DNA of 8,765 nt from Bacteroidota bacterium (lineage in GTDB: Bacteria > Bacteroidota > Bacteroidia > Flavobacteriales > Flavobacteriaceae), in the NCBI GenBank assembly GCA_021793135.1, contig JAJYTI010000090.1:1-8765 (forward strand). Direction: 5' to 3'. The notes below the pieces were generated by a model. The model was not told where the DNA came from and did not search any database. It worked only from the letters and a program-made list of their open reading frames with translations. The position numbers and the translations under genes were made by a program. This document shows, in pieces, positions 1 to 6,519 of this stretch. Numbering within the stretch: the first letter of the stretch is position 1; each line of letters begins with the position of its first letter.

Positions 1-1
1 C

Positions 2-2437
2 CGATCTGGATATATTGGTTCTTCAAACTTCTCACGTTCGGCTCTTACAGATGGTCTAGAATGGAATGTTAAGGTAACAACGACTGAAATACCTCATATA
101 ATTGATAAGTTTCAGAAAACTTTTGAAACCTATTGGAATAATCCAGAATTTGAGTTGTTTGATGAGAATTTACTTGGGAAGCTTTCAGAGTCACTTAAAC
201 AAAATAGAATTGGAAAGAAAACGAATGAAATAGTTAGATTCTTTGATATTAGACCATACCATTTTCAGTCTGAGATATTGGAAAAACTAAAAGTTGAAAG
301 AAAACTTAGAGATTCTTATAAGAATCTGGTAGTGGCGGCTACCGGTACAGGGAAAACCATGATTTCCGCTTTTGATTTTAAAAGATATCAAAATAAATAT
401 CCTGAATCTAAACTCCTCTTTATTGCTCATCGTATTGAAATTCTTAAACAATCATTACATACTTATAGAAATGTTTTAAAAGACCAGAATTTTGGAGAGT
501 TAATGGGCGATGGATATTTGCCGACATCAAAAAATATCGTTTTCGCAACCATTCAAACCTTAAGTCGATTAGATTTTGAAGAGTTTTGCCCGAAAGATTA
601 TTATGATTATATCGTTTTAGACGAGGTCCATCATGCACAAGCCATTACTTATCAGAAAGTGATAAATTATTTTGAACCAAAGGTTATTCTTGGGTTAACA
701 GCTACGCCTGAAAGAATGGATGGCAAAAGTATTTTACCTGATTTTAATCATCGAGTTGCAGCAGAGATAAGACTGCCAGATGCATTAAATAGTAAGCTCC
801 TTTGTCCATTCCAATATTTTGGTATTTCTGATACTATCGATTATAGTAGAATTAATTGGTCCAATGGAAAGTATGATATTTCTGAATTAACAAAAGTCTA
901 TACAGAAAATGATATTAGGGTAGGCGAGGTAATTAAAAATTTAGATAAGTATACAAAAGATATTCACGATGTACATGCCATAGGCTTCTGCGTAGGTATA
1001 GAGCATGCTAAATTTATGAGCCGAAAATTTGAAGAAGTCGGATTGAAATCTGCATATCTTGTGTCTGAAAACTCTAGAGAAAGAGAGAACATTTTACATC
1101 GTTTTAAGGCTGGAGAAATAAATTACCTATTTGTAGTAGATATTTTTAATGAAGGAGTAGATATTCCTGAAATTGATACTGTACTTTTCTTAAGACCAAC
1201 AGAAAGCCTAACAATTTTCCTTCAACAATTAGGTCGAGGATTAAGACTACATGATGGTAAAGATGTTTTAACCGTATTAGACTTTGTTGGAAGAGCTAGA
1301 GATGAATATAATTATGAAAATAAATTTAGAGCTCTTATAGGAAAAACTAATACTAAAGTGGAATCAGAAATAGAAAAAGATTTTCCACATTTACCACTTG
1401 GATGTTCAATAATTCTCGAAGAAAAAGCTAAGGACCATATCTTAGAGAATATTAGAAATGCAACACAAGTCAATAAACGCTCATTAATAAATAGAATTCA
1501 TTCGTTTTCTAGTCATACAAACCTTCCATTTACATTAGAGAACTTTCTTAATATTTATAATTTAACTCTAAAGGATATATATAAAAACTATTTATTTACT
1601 GAGTTGAAGGCAGAAGCTTATAGTCTAAATATTGACTTAAGAAATATAACGGACTTTAAACGTATGTTAACCAAGAAGTGGATTGCTACTGAATCAATAA
1701 GTTACTTCAGATTCATTATCGATTTAATAGATAATGATTTTGATATAAAGAAACTTCCAGTTAACGAAAATAACAGGCTGTTTTCAATAATGTTATACTA
1801 TGATTTTTATAACGAAAAACTAGAAAATGATACTTTGGAAAGTGCTTTGAAAAACATTGGAGCGAATAAAACTCTAGTTGAAGAGATTAGGGAGTTTTTA
1901 GAAGTTAAAATTGATCAAATTTCTTTTGAAGAATTACCTTGTTCTGAACTCGATTTTGATTTTCCTCTTCAAATTCATGCTCGTTATACTAGAGAACAAA
2001 TTTTAGTTGCATTGCAACTTACTGACTTAAATAAAAAGAGTAGCAATCGAGAAGGCGTGGCAGAAAACAAAAACTTAAATACGGAAGTACTATTTGTTAA
2101 TTTGAAGAAATCAGAAGAAGATTTTTCTCCTACTACTATGTATGATGACTATGCTATTAGTGAAACTTTATTCCATTGGCAATCTCAAAATAAAACTACT
2201 CCAACATCCGCTAAGGGAAAATCTTATATTAACCAATCTGAAAATAAAAAGAATATTCTGCTTTTTGTTCGTGAAGCAAAAACTGATGAATATGGTTTTA
2301 CCAGAGGATATGTGTTCCTAGGTCCATCGAATTTTGTTAAATATGTGGGCTCTAAGCCTATGTCTATTACTTGGGAATTACATGAACCTATCCCTGAATT
2401 TATTTGGTCAGAATCGGCAAAACTATCAGTAGGATAG
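2..2437 (+). CDS. PLD-like nuclease / superfamily II helicase / DUF3427 protein, 5'-truncated
   Basis: The frame is open to the left edge, so the gene begins outside the window; 811 residues are visible. Residues 2-23 (RSGYIGSSNFSRSALTDGLE) match the closing part of a phospholipase D-like (HKD) domain, with its G-S-x-N signature; the catalytic His-Lys pair would lie just upstream. A complete helicase core follows: motif I AATGTGKT (112-119), motif II DEVHH (207-211), motif III TATPER (233-238), motif V FNEGVDIPE (382-390) and motif VI QQLGRGLR (408-415). The remainder (about 460-811) resembles DUF3427, including RYTREQILVAL (661-671), FHWQSQN (724-730) and a WELHEPIP end (791-798). In this family PLD, helicase and DUF3427 commonly occur in one protein of roughly 1000 residues. 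An ATP-driven DNA translocase coupled to a nuclease, for repair or defence, is inferred; the substrate is unknown. GC content is visibly lower than in the genes right of the tRNA. The TTG at 155 lies inside the domain linker and is not a start. Confidence 0.9.
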   Translation, partial: RSGYIGSSNFSRSALTDGLEWNVKVTTTEIPHIIDKFQKTFETYWNNPEFELFDENLLGKLSESLKQNRIGKKTNEIVRFFDIRPYHFQSEILEKLKVERKLRDSYKNLVVAATGTGKTMISAFDFKRYQNKYPESKLLFIAHRIEILKQSLHTYRNVLKDQNFGELMGDGYLPTSKNIVFATIQTLSRLDFEEFCPKDYYDYIVLDEVHHAQAITYQKVINYFEPKVILGLTATPERMDGKSILPDFNHRVAAEIRLPDALNSKLLCPFQYFGISDTIDYSRINWSNGKYDISELTKVYTENDIRVGEVIKNLDKYTKDIHDVHAIGFCVGIEHAKFMSRKFEEVGLKSAYLVSENSRERENILHRFKAGEINYLFVVDIFNEGVDIPEIDTVLFLRPTESLTIFLQQLGRGLRLHDGKDVLTVLDFVGRARDEYNYENKFRALIGKTNTKVESEIEKDFPHLPLGCSIILEEKAKDHILENIRNATQVNKRSLINRIHSFSSHTNLPFTLENFLNIYNLTLKDIYKNYLFTELKAEAYSLNIDLRNITDFKRMLTKKWIATESISYFRFIIDLIDNDFDIKKLPVNENNRLFSIMLYYDFYNEKLENDTLESALKNIGANKTLVEEIREFLEVKIDQISFEELPCSELDFDFPLQIHARYTREQILVALQLTDLNKKSSNREGVAENKNLNTEVLFVNLKKSEEDFSPTTMYDDYAISETLFHWQSQNKTTPTSAKGKSYINQSENKKNILLFVREAKTDEYGFTRGYVFLGPSNFVKYVGSKPMSITWELHEPIPEFIWSESAKLSVG

Positions 2438-2444
2438 GTTTTTT
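2385..2444 (+). terminator. Candidate terminator overlapping the helicase stop
   Basis: AACCTATCC (2385-2393) and GGATAGGTT (2432-2440) are a perfect 9-base inverted repeat. The second arm contains the TAG stop and runs directly into six T (2439-2444). The 38-base loop is long for an intrinsic terminator but includes a small internal pair, CTGA (2394-2397) with TCAG (2408-2411). The form is terminator-like and the position fits, but the loop length keeps confidence low. Confidence 0.4.
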
Positions 2445-2605
2445 AAATGAATTTTAATCCCTCTCATAAACACTTTTTAGAATAGTATCTCTTTATATAT
2501 AACGATTCGTTAACGCAAATATTCAAAATTTACTTAGAACTTTAATAACAGCATCCTTTAAATGGAGAGCTGCAATTAGGTGTGTAACAGATAAAATGAA
2601 GTGTG

Positions 2606-3022
2606 ATGGTAAAAATTGAATATAAAAAAAGTCGTTTAAGATTTTCGTTAATAGTAGGACTGATACTCCTTTCGTTAGGGTTGATTTCTGTTCTCATCAT
2701 GTTTGTATTGGGTAATCCAGAATTTATTTCATGGAGTATGGTAGGCATTGGACAAATATTAGGTGGGTTAATGATGTTAGCTATTTATTTTTATGAAAGA
2801 AAGAAGCAATATCTATCCATTAGCGAGGATGGACAATTAATAAAATATACCATATTTCCTAGAACGATTAATTTAAGTAAAGTACGTGCTATTAAGGAAC
2901 GATTTAAAGGAGAGTATAATTTGCAAACAGAAGCCAATCAACTTTCTATAGATACACAAATGATTACTCCACAAGCACTTGCTTTGCTAAACAATGAATT
3001 GAAAAAGTGGGCTTTACTTTAA
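2606..3022 (+). CDS. Two-helix membrane protein with PH-like C-terminal region
   Basis: This is a 138-residue protein. Two hydrophobic helices lie at about residues 12-36 and 43-63, separated by a short GNPEFIS loop, and a basic ERKK stretch follows the second helix. The rest (about 67-138) is soluble, with a beta-rich run (YLSISEDGQLIKYTIFP, then NLSKVRAIKE) and a closing helix (ALALLNNELKKW). This layout resembles small bacterial membrane proteins with a pleckstrin-homology-like domain, but no catalytic motif is visible and I cannot name the family with certainty. The start is ATG at 2606; a GTG immediately before it at 2603 would add one residue. No Shine-Dalgarno sequence and no clear TAnnTTTG promoter were found in the 168 bases upstream. 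It lies alone between the helicase and tRNA-Leu, so context suggests no function. Confidence 0.7.
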   Translation: MVKIEYKKSRLRFSLIVGLILLSLGLISVLIMFVLGNPEFISWSMVGIGQILGGLMMLAIYFYERKKQYLSISEDGQLIKYTIFPRTINLSKVRAIKERFKGEYNLQTEANQLSIDTQMITPQALALLNNELKKWALL

Positions 3023-3075
3023 TGGAAGAAGTAAACGTGTTTTTGTTGAAAATAAAGTTGTTAAAAAAATGATTA

Positions 3076-3104
3076 AAAGTATTTGCAACTAAAAAAAATA
3101 CTTT
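3076..3104. repeat. 9-base inverted repeat over the tRNA promoter
   Basis: AAAGTATTT (3076-3084) and AAATACTTT (3096-3104) are perfect reverse complements separated by 11 bases. The dyad covers the proposed -33 box and touches the -7 box of the tRNA-Leu promoter. It could be an operator, a weak terminator for the preceding membrane-protein gene, or chance in AT-rich DNA. Confidence 0.4.
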
Positions 3105-3111
3105 ACTTTTA
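3082..3111 (+). promoter_or_regulatory. Probable promoter of tRNA-Leu
   Basis: TTTG (3082-3085) is followed after 18 bases by TACTTTTA (3104-3111). This matches the Bacteroidota primary-sigma pattern TTTG / TAnnTTTG except for the last base. Transcription would begin near 3116-3118, giving a leader of about 15 bases before the mature tRNA. Confidence 0.5.
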
Positions 3112-3132
3112 CGCTCTCAATCCAAAACCTAT

Positions 3133-3213
3133 GCCTCGGTGGCGGAATTGGTAGACGCGTCGGATTCAAAATCCGATTCCATTGGAGTGTGGGTTCGATT
3201 CCCACCCGAGGTA
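3133..3213 (+). tRNA. tRNA-Leu (anticodon CAA)
   Basis: This is a complete class II tRNA decoding UUG. The acceptor strands are GCCTCGG (3133-3139) and CCGAGGT (3206-3212), giving six Watson-Crick pairs and a G1-U72 wobble, with discriminator A at 3213. The D-arm carries TTGGTAGA. The anticodon stem is TCGGA/TCCGA (3160-3164 and 3172-3176) with loop TTCAAAA and anticodon CAA at 3167-3169. The long variable arm has a TCC-ATT-GGA stem, which is the leucine/serine type. The T-arm is GTGGG/CCCAC with loop TTCGATT (3189-3205). CCA is not encoded. A terminator follows immediately. Confidence 0.97.
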
Positions 3214-3214
3214 C

Positions 3215-3252
3215 AAAAAAGACCTGTGAGCTATGCCCACAGGTCTTTTTTT
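3215..3252 (+). terminator. Intrinsic terminator after tRNA-Leu
   Basis: GACCTGTG (3221-3228) pairs with CACAGGTC (3238-3245). Six A precede the stem and seven T follow it, so the stem can extend to about 14 bp. The loop is 9 bases. It begins two bases after the tRNA discriminator base, so the tRNA is probably transcribed alone. Confidence 0.9.
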
Positions 3253-3253
3253 C

Positions 3254-3268
3254 TTTACATAGTGTAAA
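3254..3268. repeat. Palindrome TTTACATAGTGTAAA
   Basis: Six-base arms TTTACA and TGTAAA flank a TAG centre. It lies between the tRNA terminator and the dCMP deaminase promoter, about 60 bases before the -7 box. The size and symmetry suit a dimeric regulator site, but no regulator is identified and chance is possible. Confidence 0.35.
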
Positions 3269-3327
3269 TCAAATATTAAATACTTCAAAACATATTTATT
3301 ATATATTCCATAATCTTTTAACTTCCT

Positions 3328-3335
3328 TATATTTG
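3328..3335 (+). promoter_or_regulatory. Probable -7 box for the dCMP deaminase / protease operon
   Basis: TATATTTG fits TAnnTTTG exactly and lies 32 bases before the ATG at 3368. The -33 region is weak: TTCC at 3307-3310 is the only element at a plausible spacing. No other TAnnTTTG was found between the tRNA terminator and the gene. Confidence 0.55.
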
Positions 3336-3367
3336 TTAAGTTAGCTTATATGTAAACTAGAACTACA

Positions 3368-3826
3368 ATGCAGTATAGTAAAGACGAGAAAAAACAATTG
3401 CAATATGATATCGCTTATTTGCGAATGGCAAAAGAATGGAGTAAATTATCTTATTGTAAACGAAAACAAGTAGGGGCACTTATTGTAAAAGATAAGATGA
3501 TAATAAGCGATGGATATAATGGTACACCTACCGGTTTCGAAAATTACTGCGAAGACGAAGAAGGCTACACCAAATGGTATGTTTTGCATGCAGAAGCAAA
3601 TGCGATTTTAAAAGTAGCTTCTTCTACTAACTCTGCTGCTGGAGCAACGTTGTATATCACACTTTCTCCATGTAAAGAATGTAGTAAACTCATACACCAA
3701 GCAGGAATAACTCGTGTAGTTTATAATGATAAATATAGAGATACTTCAGGTTTAGAATTTTTAGAAAAAGCAGGAGTAGATATTAAACATATTGAACAAT
3801 TAGAACCTATAGATGAATCGGCGTAA
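3368..3826 (+). CDS. dCMP deaminase (ComEB-type cytidine/deoxycytidylate deaminase)
   Basis: This 152-residue cytoplasmic enzyme is predicted to convert dCMP to dUMP, feeding dTMP synthesis. The zinc-dependent deaminase signature is complete: HAEANAIL with zinc ligand H74 and proton-shuttling E76, and PCKEC (101-105) with zinc ligands C102 and C105. The RKQVGALIV strand (32-40) and the DGYNGTPTGFENYC segment (48-61) are typical of the dCMP branch rather than of free-cytidine deaminases. Length fits the family. The start ATG has no Shine-Dalgarno sequence, as usual in this phylum. The last 14 bases overlap the start of the protease gene in another frame, which implies a shared transcript and coupled translation. 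Assignment to the dCMP/ComEB family is firm; nucleotide preference is inferred. Confidence 0.92.
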   Translation: MQYSKDEKKQLQYDIAYLRMAKEWSKLSYCKRKQVGALIVKDKMIISDGYNGTPTGFENYCEDEEGYTKWYVLHAEANAILKVASSTNSAAGATLYITLSPCKECSKLIHQAGITRVVYNDKYRDTSGLEFLEKAGVDIKHIEQLEPIDESA

Positions 3827-5387
3827 GATACTACTTCCTATTTTCTTTGCATTAGCTATAGTTTTTGGCGTGTTTATAGGCTCCCGGCTTAATTTTACAA
3901 AAAGTCAGGTGGCTTATCGTTCTACACATCAAAAGCTGTATCGTCTTTTAGATATTCTAGACAGAGAATATTTGGAGGGAGTAAACACTGATAGTATTGT
4001 TGACCTAACAGTACAATCTATTTTAAGCACTTTAGATCCTCATTCTACTTATGTCTCGGCTGGAGATTACTCAGAAGCTTCAGAAGGTATTCATGGCTCC
4101 TTTCACGGTATAGGAATTAGATTTTATACTTATAAAGACACTATCGCTATCACCGAGGTATTGCCAAATGGTCCTGCAGAAAAAGCGGGAATGAAAAATG
4201 GAGATCGTATCCTTTCTGCCGATGGAATCCCATTATATGGCGATACTATCGCTCGCGATTCTATTGTAGGTTTATTACGTGGGGAGGCAAATAGCAAAGT
4301 GCTATTAGATGTTTATAGAAAATCTGAAGATCAAGAGTTGCAAATAGAAGTGCAAAGAACCCGTGTGCCCATACAAAGTGTGACCGCTACCTACACTTTA
4401 GAGGAAGATATAGGTTTTATAAAGATAGAGCAATTCACAGAAGATACTCATAAAGAATTTAGAGAGGCATTAGATACCTTAGAAAAGCATGCTGTTAAAT
4501 CTTTAGTGTTGGACTTACGTGATAATGCGGGGGGATATGTAGAGCAAGCCAAGCGTATTATGGAGGATTTAATTCCTAAAGGTACATTGCTTTATAGTAC
4601 AAAAGATCGTTCAGGAAATGAAAAGAAGTTTTATGCTAAGAAAGATAGAAAAAAGAACTTCCCTAGAATGTATGTGCTGCTAAATGAAAACTCGGCTTCG
4701 GCAAGTGAAATGCTAGCAGGAGCTATTCAAGATAATGATTTAGGAACCATTGTAGGTCGCCGTTCCTTTGGTAAAGGTTTGGTGCAAGTAGAAAGACCAT
4801 TAGGCGATGGGAGTGCGGTATGGATTACTATAGCACAATATTATACTCCTACAGGCCGATCGATTCAACGTCCATATGATTCTGGAAGAGAAGCGTATTT
4901 TGCACATGCAAATTCACAATATCTAGACGCTGCCAATGAAGATCCAGATAATATTCCAGATTCTTTACGATTTGAAACACCCAGTGGGAAAATTGTATAC
5001 GGCGGTGGAGGAATTTATCCAGATATTTACGTTCCAAACTTAGAAAGCAAGCAAGAAATTTCTATGCATAGTATTTTACGTCATGGATTTATGCTATTCT
5101 TTGCTTTTGAATATATAGACGAACATCCAGACTTTTTTAAAGGCTATAGTAAAGAACAATTTATAGAAGGTTATGAAGTAACCGATATGTTGCTTAATCG
5201 TTTTATGGAATATGCTCGTTTAGATTTAGTAGACGTACGTTGGGATAAATACCACGAAGAGCTGTCCCTAATGATTAAAGCAAATCTCGCAAGACAATTA
5301 TATGGTAAAAGTGCCTTTTATAGAGTACTATCTGAAAAGGATGAAGTAATCCAGAAAGTAATCCAATTGGAGCAAATAGCTAGATAA
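3813..5387 (+). CDS. ctpA: S41 family C-terminal processing peptidase
   Basis: This is a 524-residue serine protease that should act in the periplasm, anchored or exported by an N-terminal hydrophobic segment (about residues 6-23, after MNRRK). No lipobox cysteine follows the segment. A PDZ domain lies at about 90-185 (GIGIRF, then ITEVLPNGPAEKAGMKNGDRI). The S41 core follows with LVLDLRDNAGG (231-241), SASASE (294-299) and SFGKGLVQ (318-325). Aligning the 25-residue Ser-Lys spacing of Tsp/CtpA gives catalytic S296 and K321, with Q325 completing the usual arrangement. The C-terminal region (about 385-524) contains no recognisable extra domain. In this family PDZ binds the C-terminal tails of substrates. 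The start codon lies inside the dCMP deaminase gene (14-base overlap), and no other in-frame ATG upstream is needed to complete the signal segment. Confidence 0.93.
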   Translation: MNRRKILLPIFFALAIVFGVFIGSRLNFTKSQVAYRSTHQKLYRLLDILDREYLEGVNTDSIVDLTVQSILSTLDPHSTYVSAGDYSEASEGIHGSFHGIGIRFYTYKDTIAITEVLPNGPAEKAGMKNGDRILSADGIPLYGDTIARDSIVGLLRGEANSKVLLDVYRKSEDQELQIEVQRTRVPIQSVTATYTLEEDIGFIKIEQFTEDTHKEFREALDTLEKHAVKSLVLDLRDNAGGYVEQAKRIMEDLIPKGTLLYSTKDRSGNEKKFYAKKDRKKNFPRMYVLLNENSASASEMLAGAIQDNDLGTIVGRRSFGKGLVQVERPLGDGSAVWITIAQYYTPTGRSIQRPYDSGREAYFAHANSQYLDAANEDPDNIPDSLRFETPSGKIVYGGGGIYPDIYVPNLESKQEISMHSILRHGFMLFFAFEYIDEHPDFFKGYSKEQFIEGYEVTDMLLNRFMEYARLDLVDVRWDKYHEELSLMIKANLARQLYGKSAFYRVLSEKDEVIQKVIQLEQIAR

Positions 5388-5410
5388 TATAAGAAGCTAA
5401 ACTTATGTTG

Positions 5411-5440
5411 TCGATTAATGATAATCGATTTATTATTCTT
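5411..5440 (+). terminator. Candidate terminator after the protease gene
   Basis: TCGATTA (5411-5417) and TAATCGA (5422-5428) form a perfect 7-bp stem with a 4-base ATGA loop, followed by a T-rich run (5429-5443, with some A and C). It lies 23 bases after the protease stop, between two convergent units. The stem is AT-rich and the T tract broken, so it would be weak. No T tract follows it on the minus strand. Confidence 0.5.
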
Positions 5441-5449
5441 TTTCAGCTA

Positions 5450-5647
5450 TTATTTATTGTATTTTGCTACGACCTTTTTCGCTTTGTTTACTACTAAGAT
5501 TAATATTATACCACAAGCCAAAGCAAGGATAGAAATAAGTGCTACTACGCTATCTCCAACAAATGGATTGTCTAAGTCTACTTTGGTTGCATTGAAGATA
5601 ATCAACAATACACTAGCGATTAAAAAAATGTATGAAAAAATTTTCAT
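5450..5647 (-). CDS. Small two-helix membrane protein downstream of marC
   Basis: This 65-residue protein has two hydrophobic helices (about 3-20 and 34-56), a short polar loop (TKVDLDNPFVGDS) and a basic tail ending KAKKVVAKYNK. The family is not recognised. Only five bases separate its ATG from the marC stop on the same strand, so the two are almost certainly co-transcribed, and a role tied to MarC or the envelope is possible but unproven. A plus-strand frame over the same bases (5418-5663) was judged a shadow because it would also run into the marC 3' end. The Lys-rich end after the second helix suggests a cytoplasmic C-terminus by the positive-inside rule. Confidence 0.75.
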   Translation of the reverse strand: MKIFSYIFLIASVLLIIFNATKVDLDNPFVGDSVVALISILALACGIILILVVNKAKKVVAKYNK

Positions 5648-5652
5648 GAGAT

Positions 5653-6237
5653 TTACTGATTAAATAATTCTTGAATATTAGATGTAAATAGTTTTACTGC
5701 AATTGCTAGTAAAATTACACCAAATATTTTACGTATGATCTCAATTCCGTTTCTTCCTATCATTCTTTGTATTTTTGAGGAGGTTTTTAATACCACATAT
5801 ACCAGAATCATATTAGCTACAATAGCTGCAATAATCACTTGAATATCATACTCTGCACGTAAGGATAGTAACGTGGTAAGTGTTCCGGGACCTGCTAATA
5901 AAGGGAATGCTAATGGAAATACCGTTGCAGAACTTACGCCTTCGGCACTGTCTTTGAATATCGTAATGTTAAGCACCATTTCTAAAGCAATAAATAATAA
6001 AACAAAAGAACCTGCAACGGCAAACTCGTTTGTATTAATTCCTATCAAGCCAAGAATACTTTCTCCAACAAATAAGAAAAGAATCATTACGATAATTGCA
6101 ACAAGAGATGCTTTCTCGGAATGAATATGTCCCATTTTTTCGCGCAATGAAATGATGATAGGAATACTTCCTATAACATCAATTACTGCAAAAAGAACCA
6201 TAGATGCGGTTGCAAAATCTTTAAAATCAAAGCTCAT
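5653..6237 (-). CDS. marC: MarC family integral membrane protein
   Basis: This is a 194-residue inner-membrane protein with six hydrophobic segments (about 8-30, 43-65, 72-92, 108-125, 133-151 and 168-185) and the family's FPLLAGPGTL segment (111-120). MarC proteins resemble transporters, but their substrate is unknown; the old link to multiple antibiotic resistance has not held up. The frame stays open 69 bases further upstream to an ATG at 6306. I chose the ATG at 6237 because it gives the usual family length and an MSFDFKDFATASMVLFAVID start, and because a strong promoter lies inside the extension. The 65-residue protein follows after five bases. Confidence 0.9.
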   Translation of the reverse strand: MSFDFKDFATASMVLFAVIDVIGSIPIIISLREKMGHIHSEKASLVAIIVMILFLFVGESILGLIGINTNEFAVAGSFVLLFIALEMVLNITIFKDSAEGVSSATVFPLAFPLLAGPGTLTTLLSLRAEYDIQVIIAAIVANMILVYVVLKTSSKIQRMIGRNGIEIIRKIFGVILLAIAVKLFTSNIQELFNQ

Positions 6238-6260
6238 TGTACTAGCATATAAAATTTGTG

Positions 6261-6293
6261 CAAAACTATCGATAATAAATTGAGAAATGCAAA
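6261..6293 (-). promoter_or_regulatory. marC promoter
   Basis: Read on the minus strand, TTTG (6293-6290) is followed after 21 bases by TAGTTTTG (6268-6261), an exact TAnnTTTG. Transcription should begin near 6255, leaving a leader of about 18 bases before the ATG at 6237. This is the best two-box promoter match in the window, and it rules out translation from 6306 on this transcript. Confidence 0.75.
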
Positions 6294-6507
6294 ATTTTTC
6301 AATCAAAAATCACTAATATTTTATTAAATATATAATTTTAGCGCTTCTTGTTTTTGTTTAATTTATTTGATAAAATATATCAGAGTTTTAAAGTTAGGTA
6401 ATTATTTGAAATCCAAATATTTAATTTCACTTAGTTTTTGAATGTCTTTTCGTAATCTTCTATTTAGGTATTATTTCATATAGATTATAGAATATCTGAA
6501 AAGAGCG

Positions 6508-6515
6508 TATCTTTG
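6508..6515 (+). promoter_or_regulatory. -7 box of the DUF3109 gene, close to the ATG
   Basis: TATCTTTG matches TAnnTTTG exactly and ends only four bases before the ATG at 6520. Transcription would start at or next to the start codon, giving a leaderless or near-leaderless mRNA. The -33 region near 6484-6490 has no clear TTTG. Confidence 0.65.
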
Positions 6516-6519
6516 CAAT

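Larger units (their letters stand above)
6238..6519. other. Divergent intergenic region between marC and the DUF3109 gene
   Basis: This 282-base, strongly AT-rich stretch holds both divergent promoters, each close to its gene. The middle (about 6300-6500) shows only short dyads: TGATA/TATCA (6368-6382) and TATTTG/CAAATA (6403-6419). Neither is strong enough to name as an operator. No convincing small gene or RNA was seen. Confidence 0.6.

Noticed and set aside
444..638. Minus-strand open frame inside the helicase gene
   Set aside because: It lies wholly over conserved helicase motifs on the other strand and has no promoter or family resemblance.
2501..2511. Short palindrome AACGATTCGTT upstream of the membrane-protein gene
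   Set aside because: Five-base arms are expected by chance in this much AT-rich sequence, and no promoter box lies beside it.
2542..2748. Minus-strand frame of 68 codons with a cysteine-rich end
   Set aside because: It overlaps the first helices of the 2606 gene, which has better protein character; the cysteine-rich end alone is not enough evidence.
3133..3212. G1-U72 wobble at the top of the tRNA-Leu acceptor stem as an anomaly
   Set aside because: As far as I recall, leucine tRNAs of this phylum often end in GGTA and carry this pair, so it is probably normal.
3133..3213. tRNA-Leu as an attachment site with a matching repeat to its left
   Set aside because: No copy of the tRNA 3' end was seen in 1-3132 and no integrase is present; a partner site could only be outside the window.
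4849..5037. Minus-strand open frame inside the protease gene
   Set aside because: It is a shadow of the S41 coding sequence with no independent support.
5418..5663. Plus-strand frame of 81 codons
   Set aside because: It is antisense to the 65-residue protein and the end of marC; the minus-strand frame fits operon spacing and membrane-protein pattern better.
5873..6124. Plus-strand open frame over marC
   Set aside because: It is antisense to the conserved MarC helices and has no promoter.
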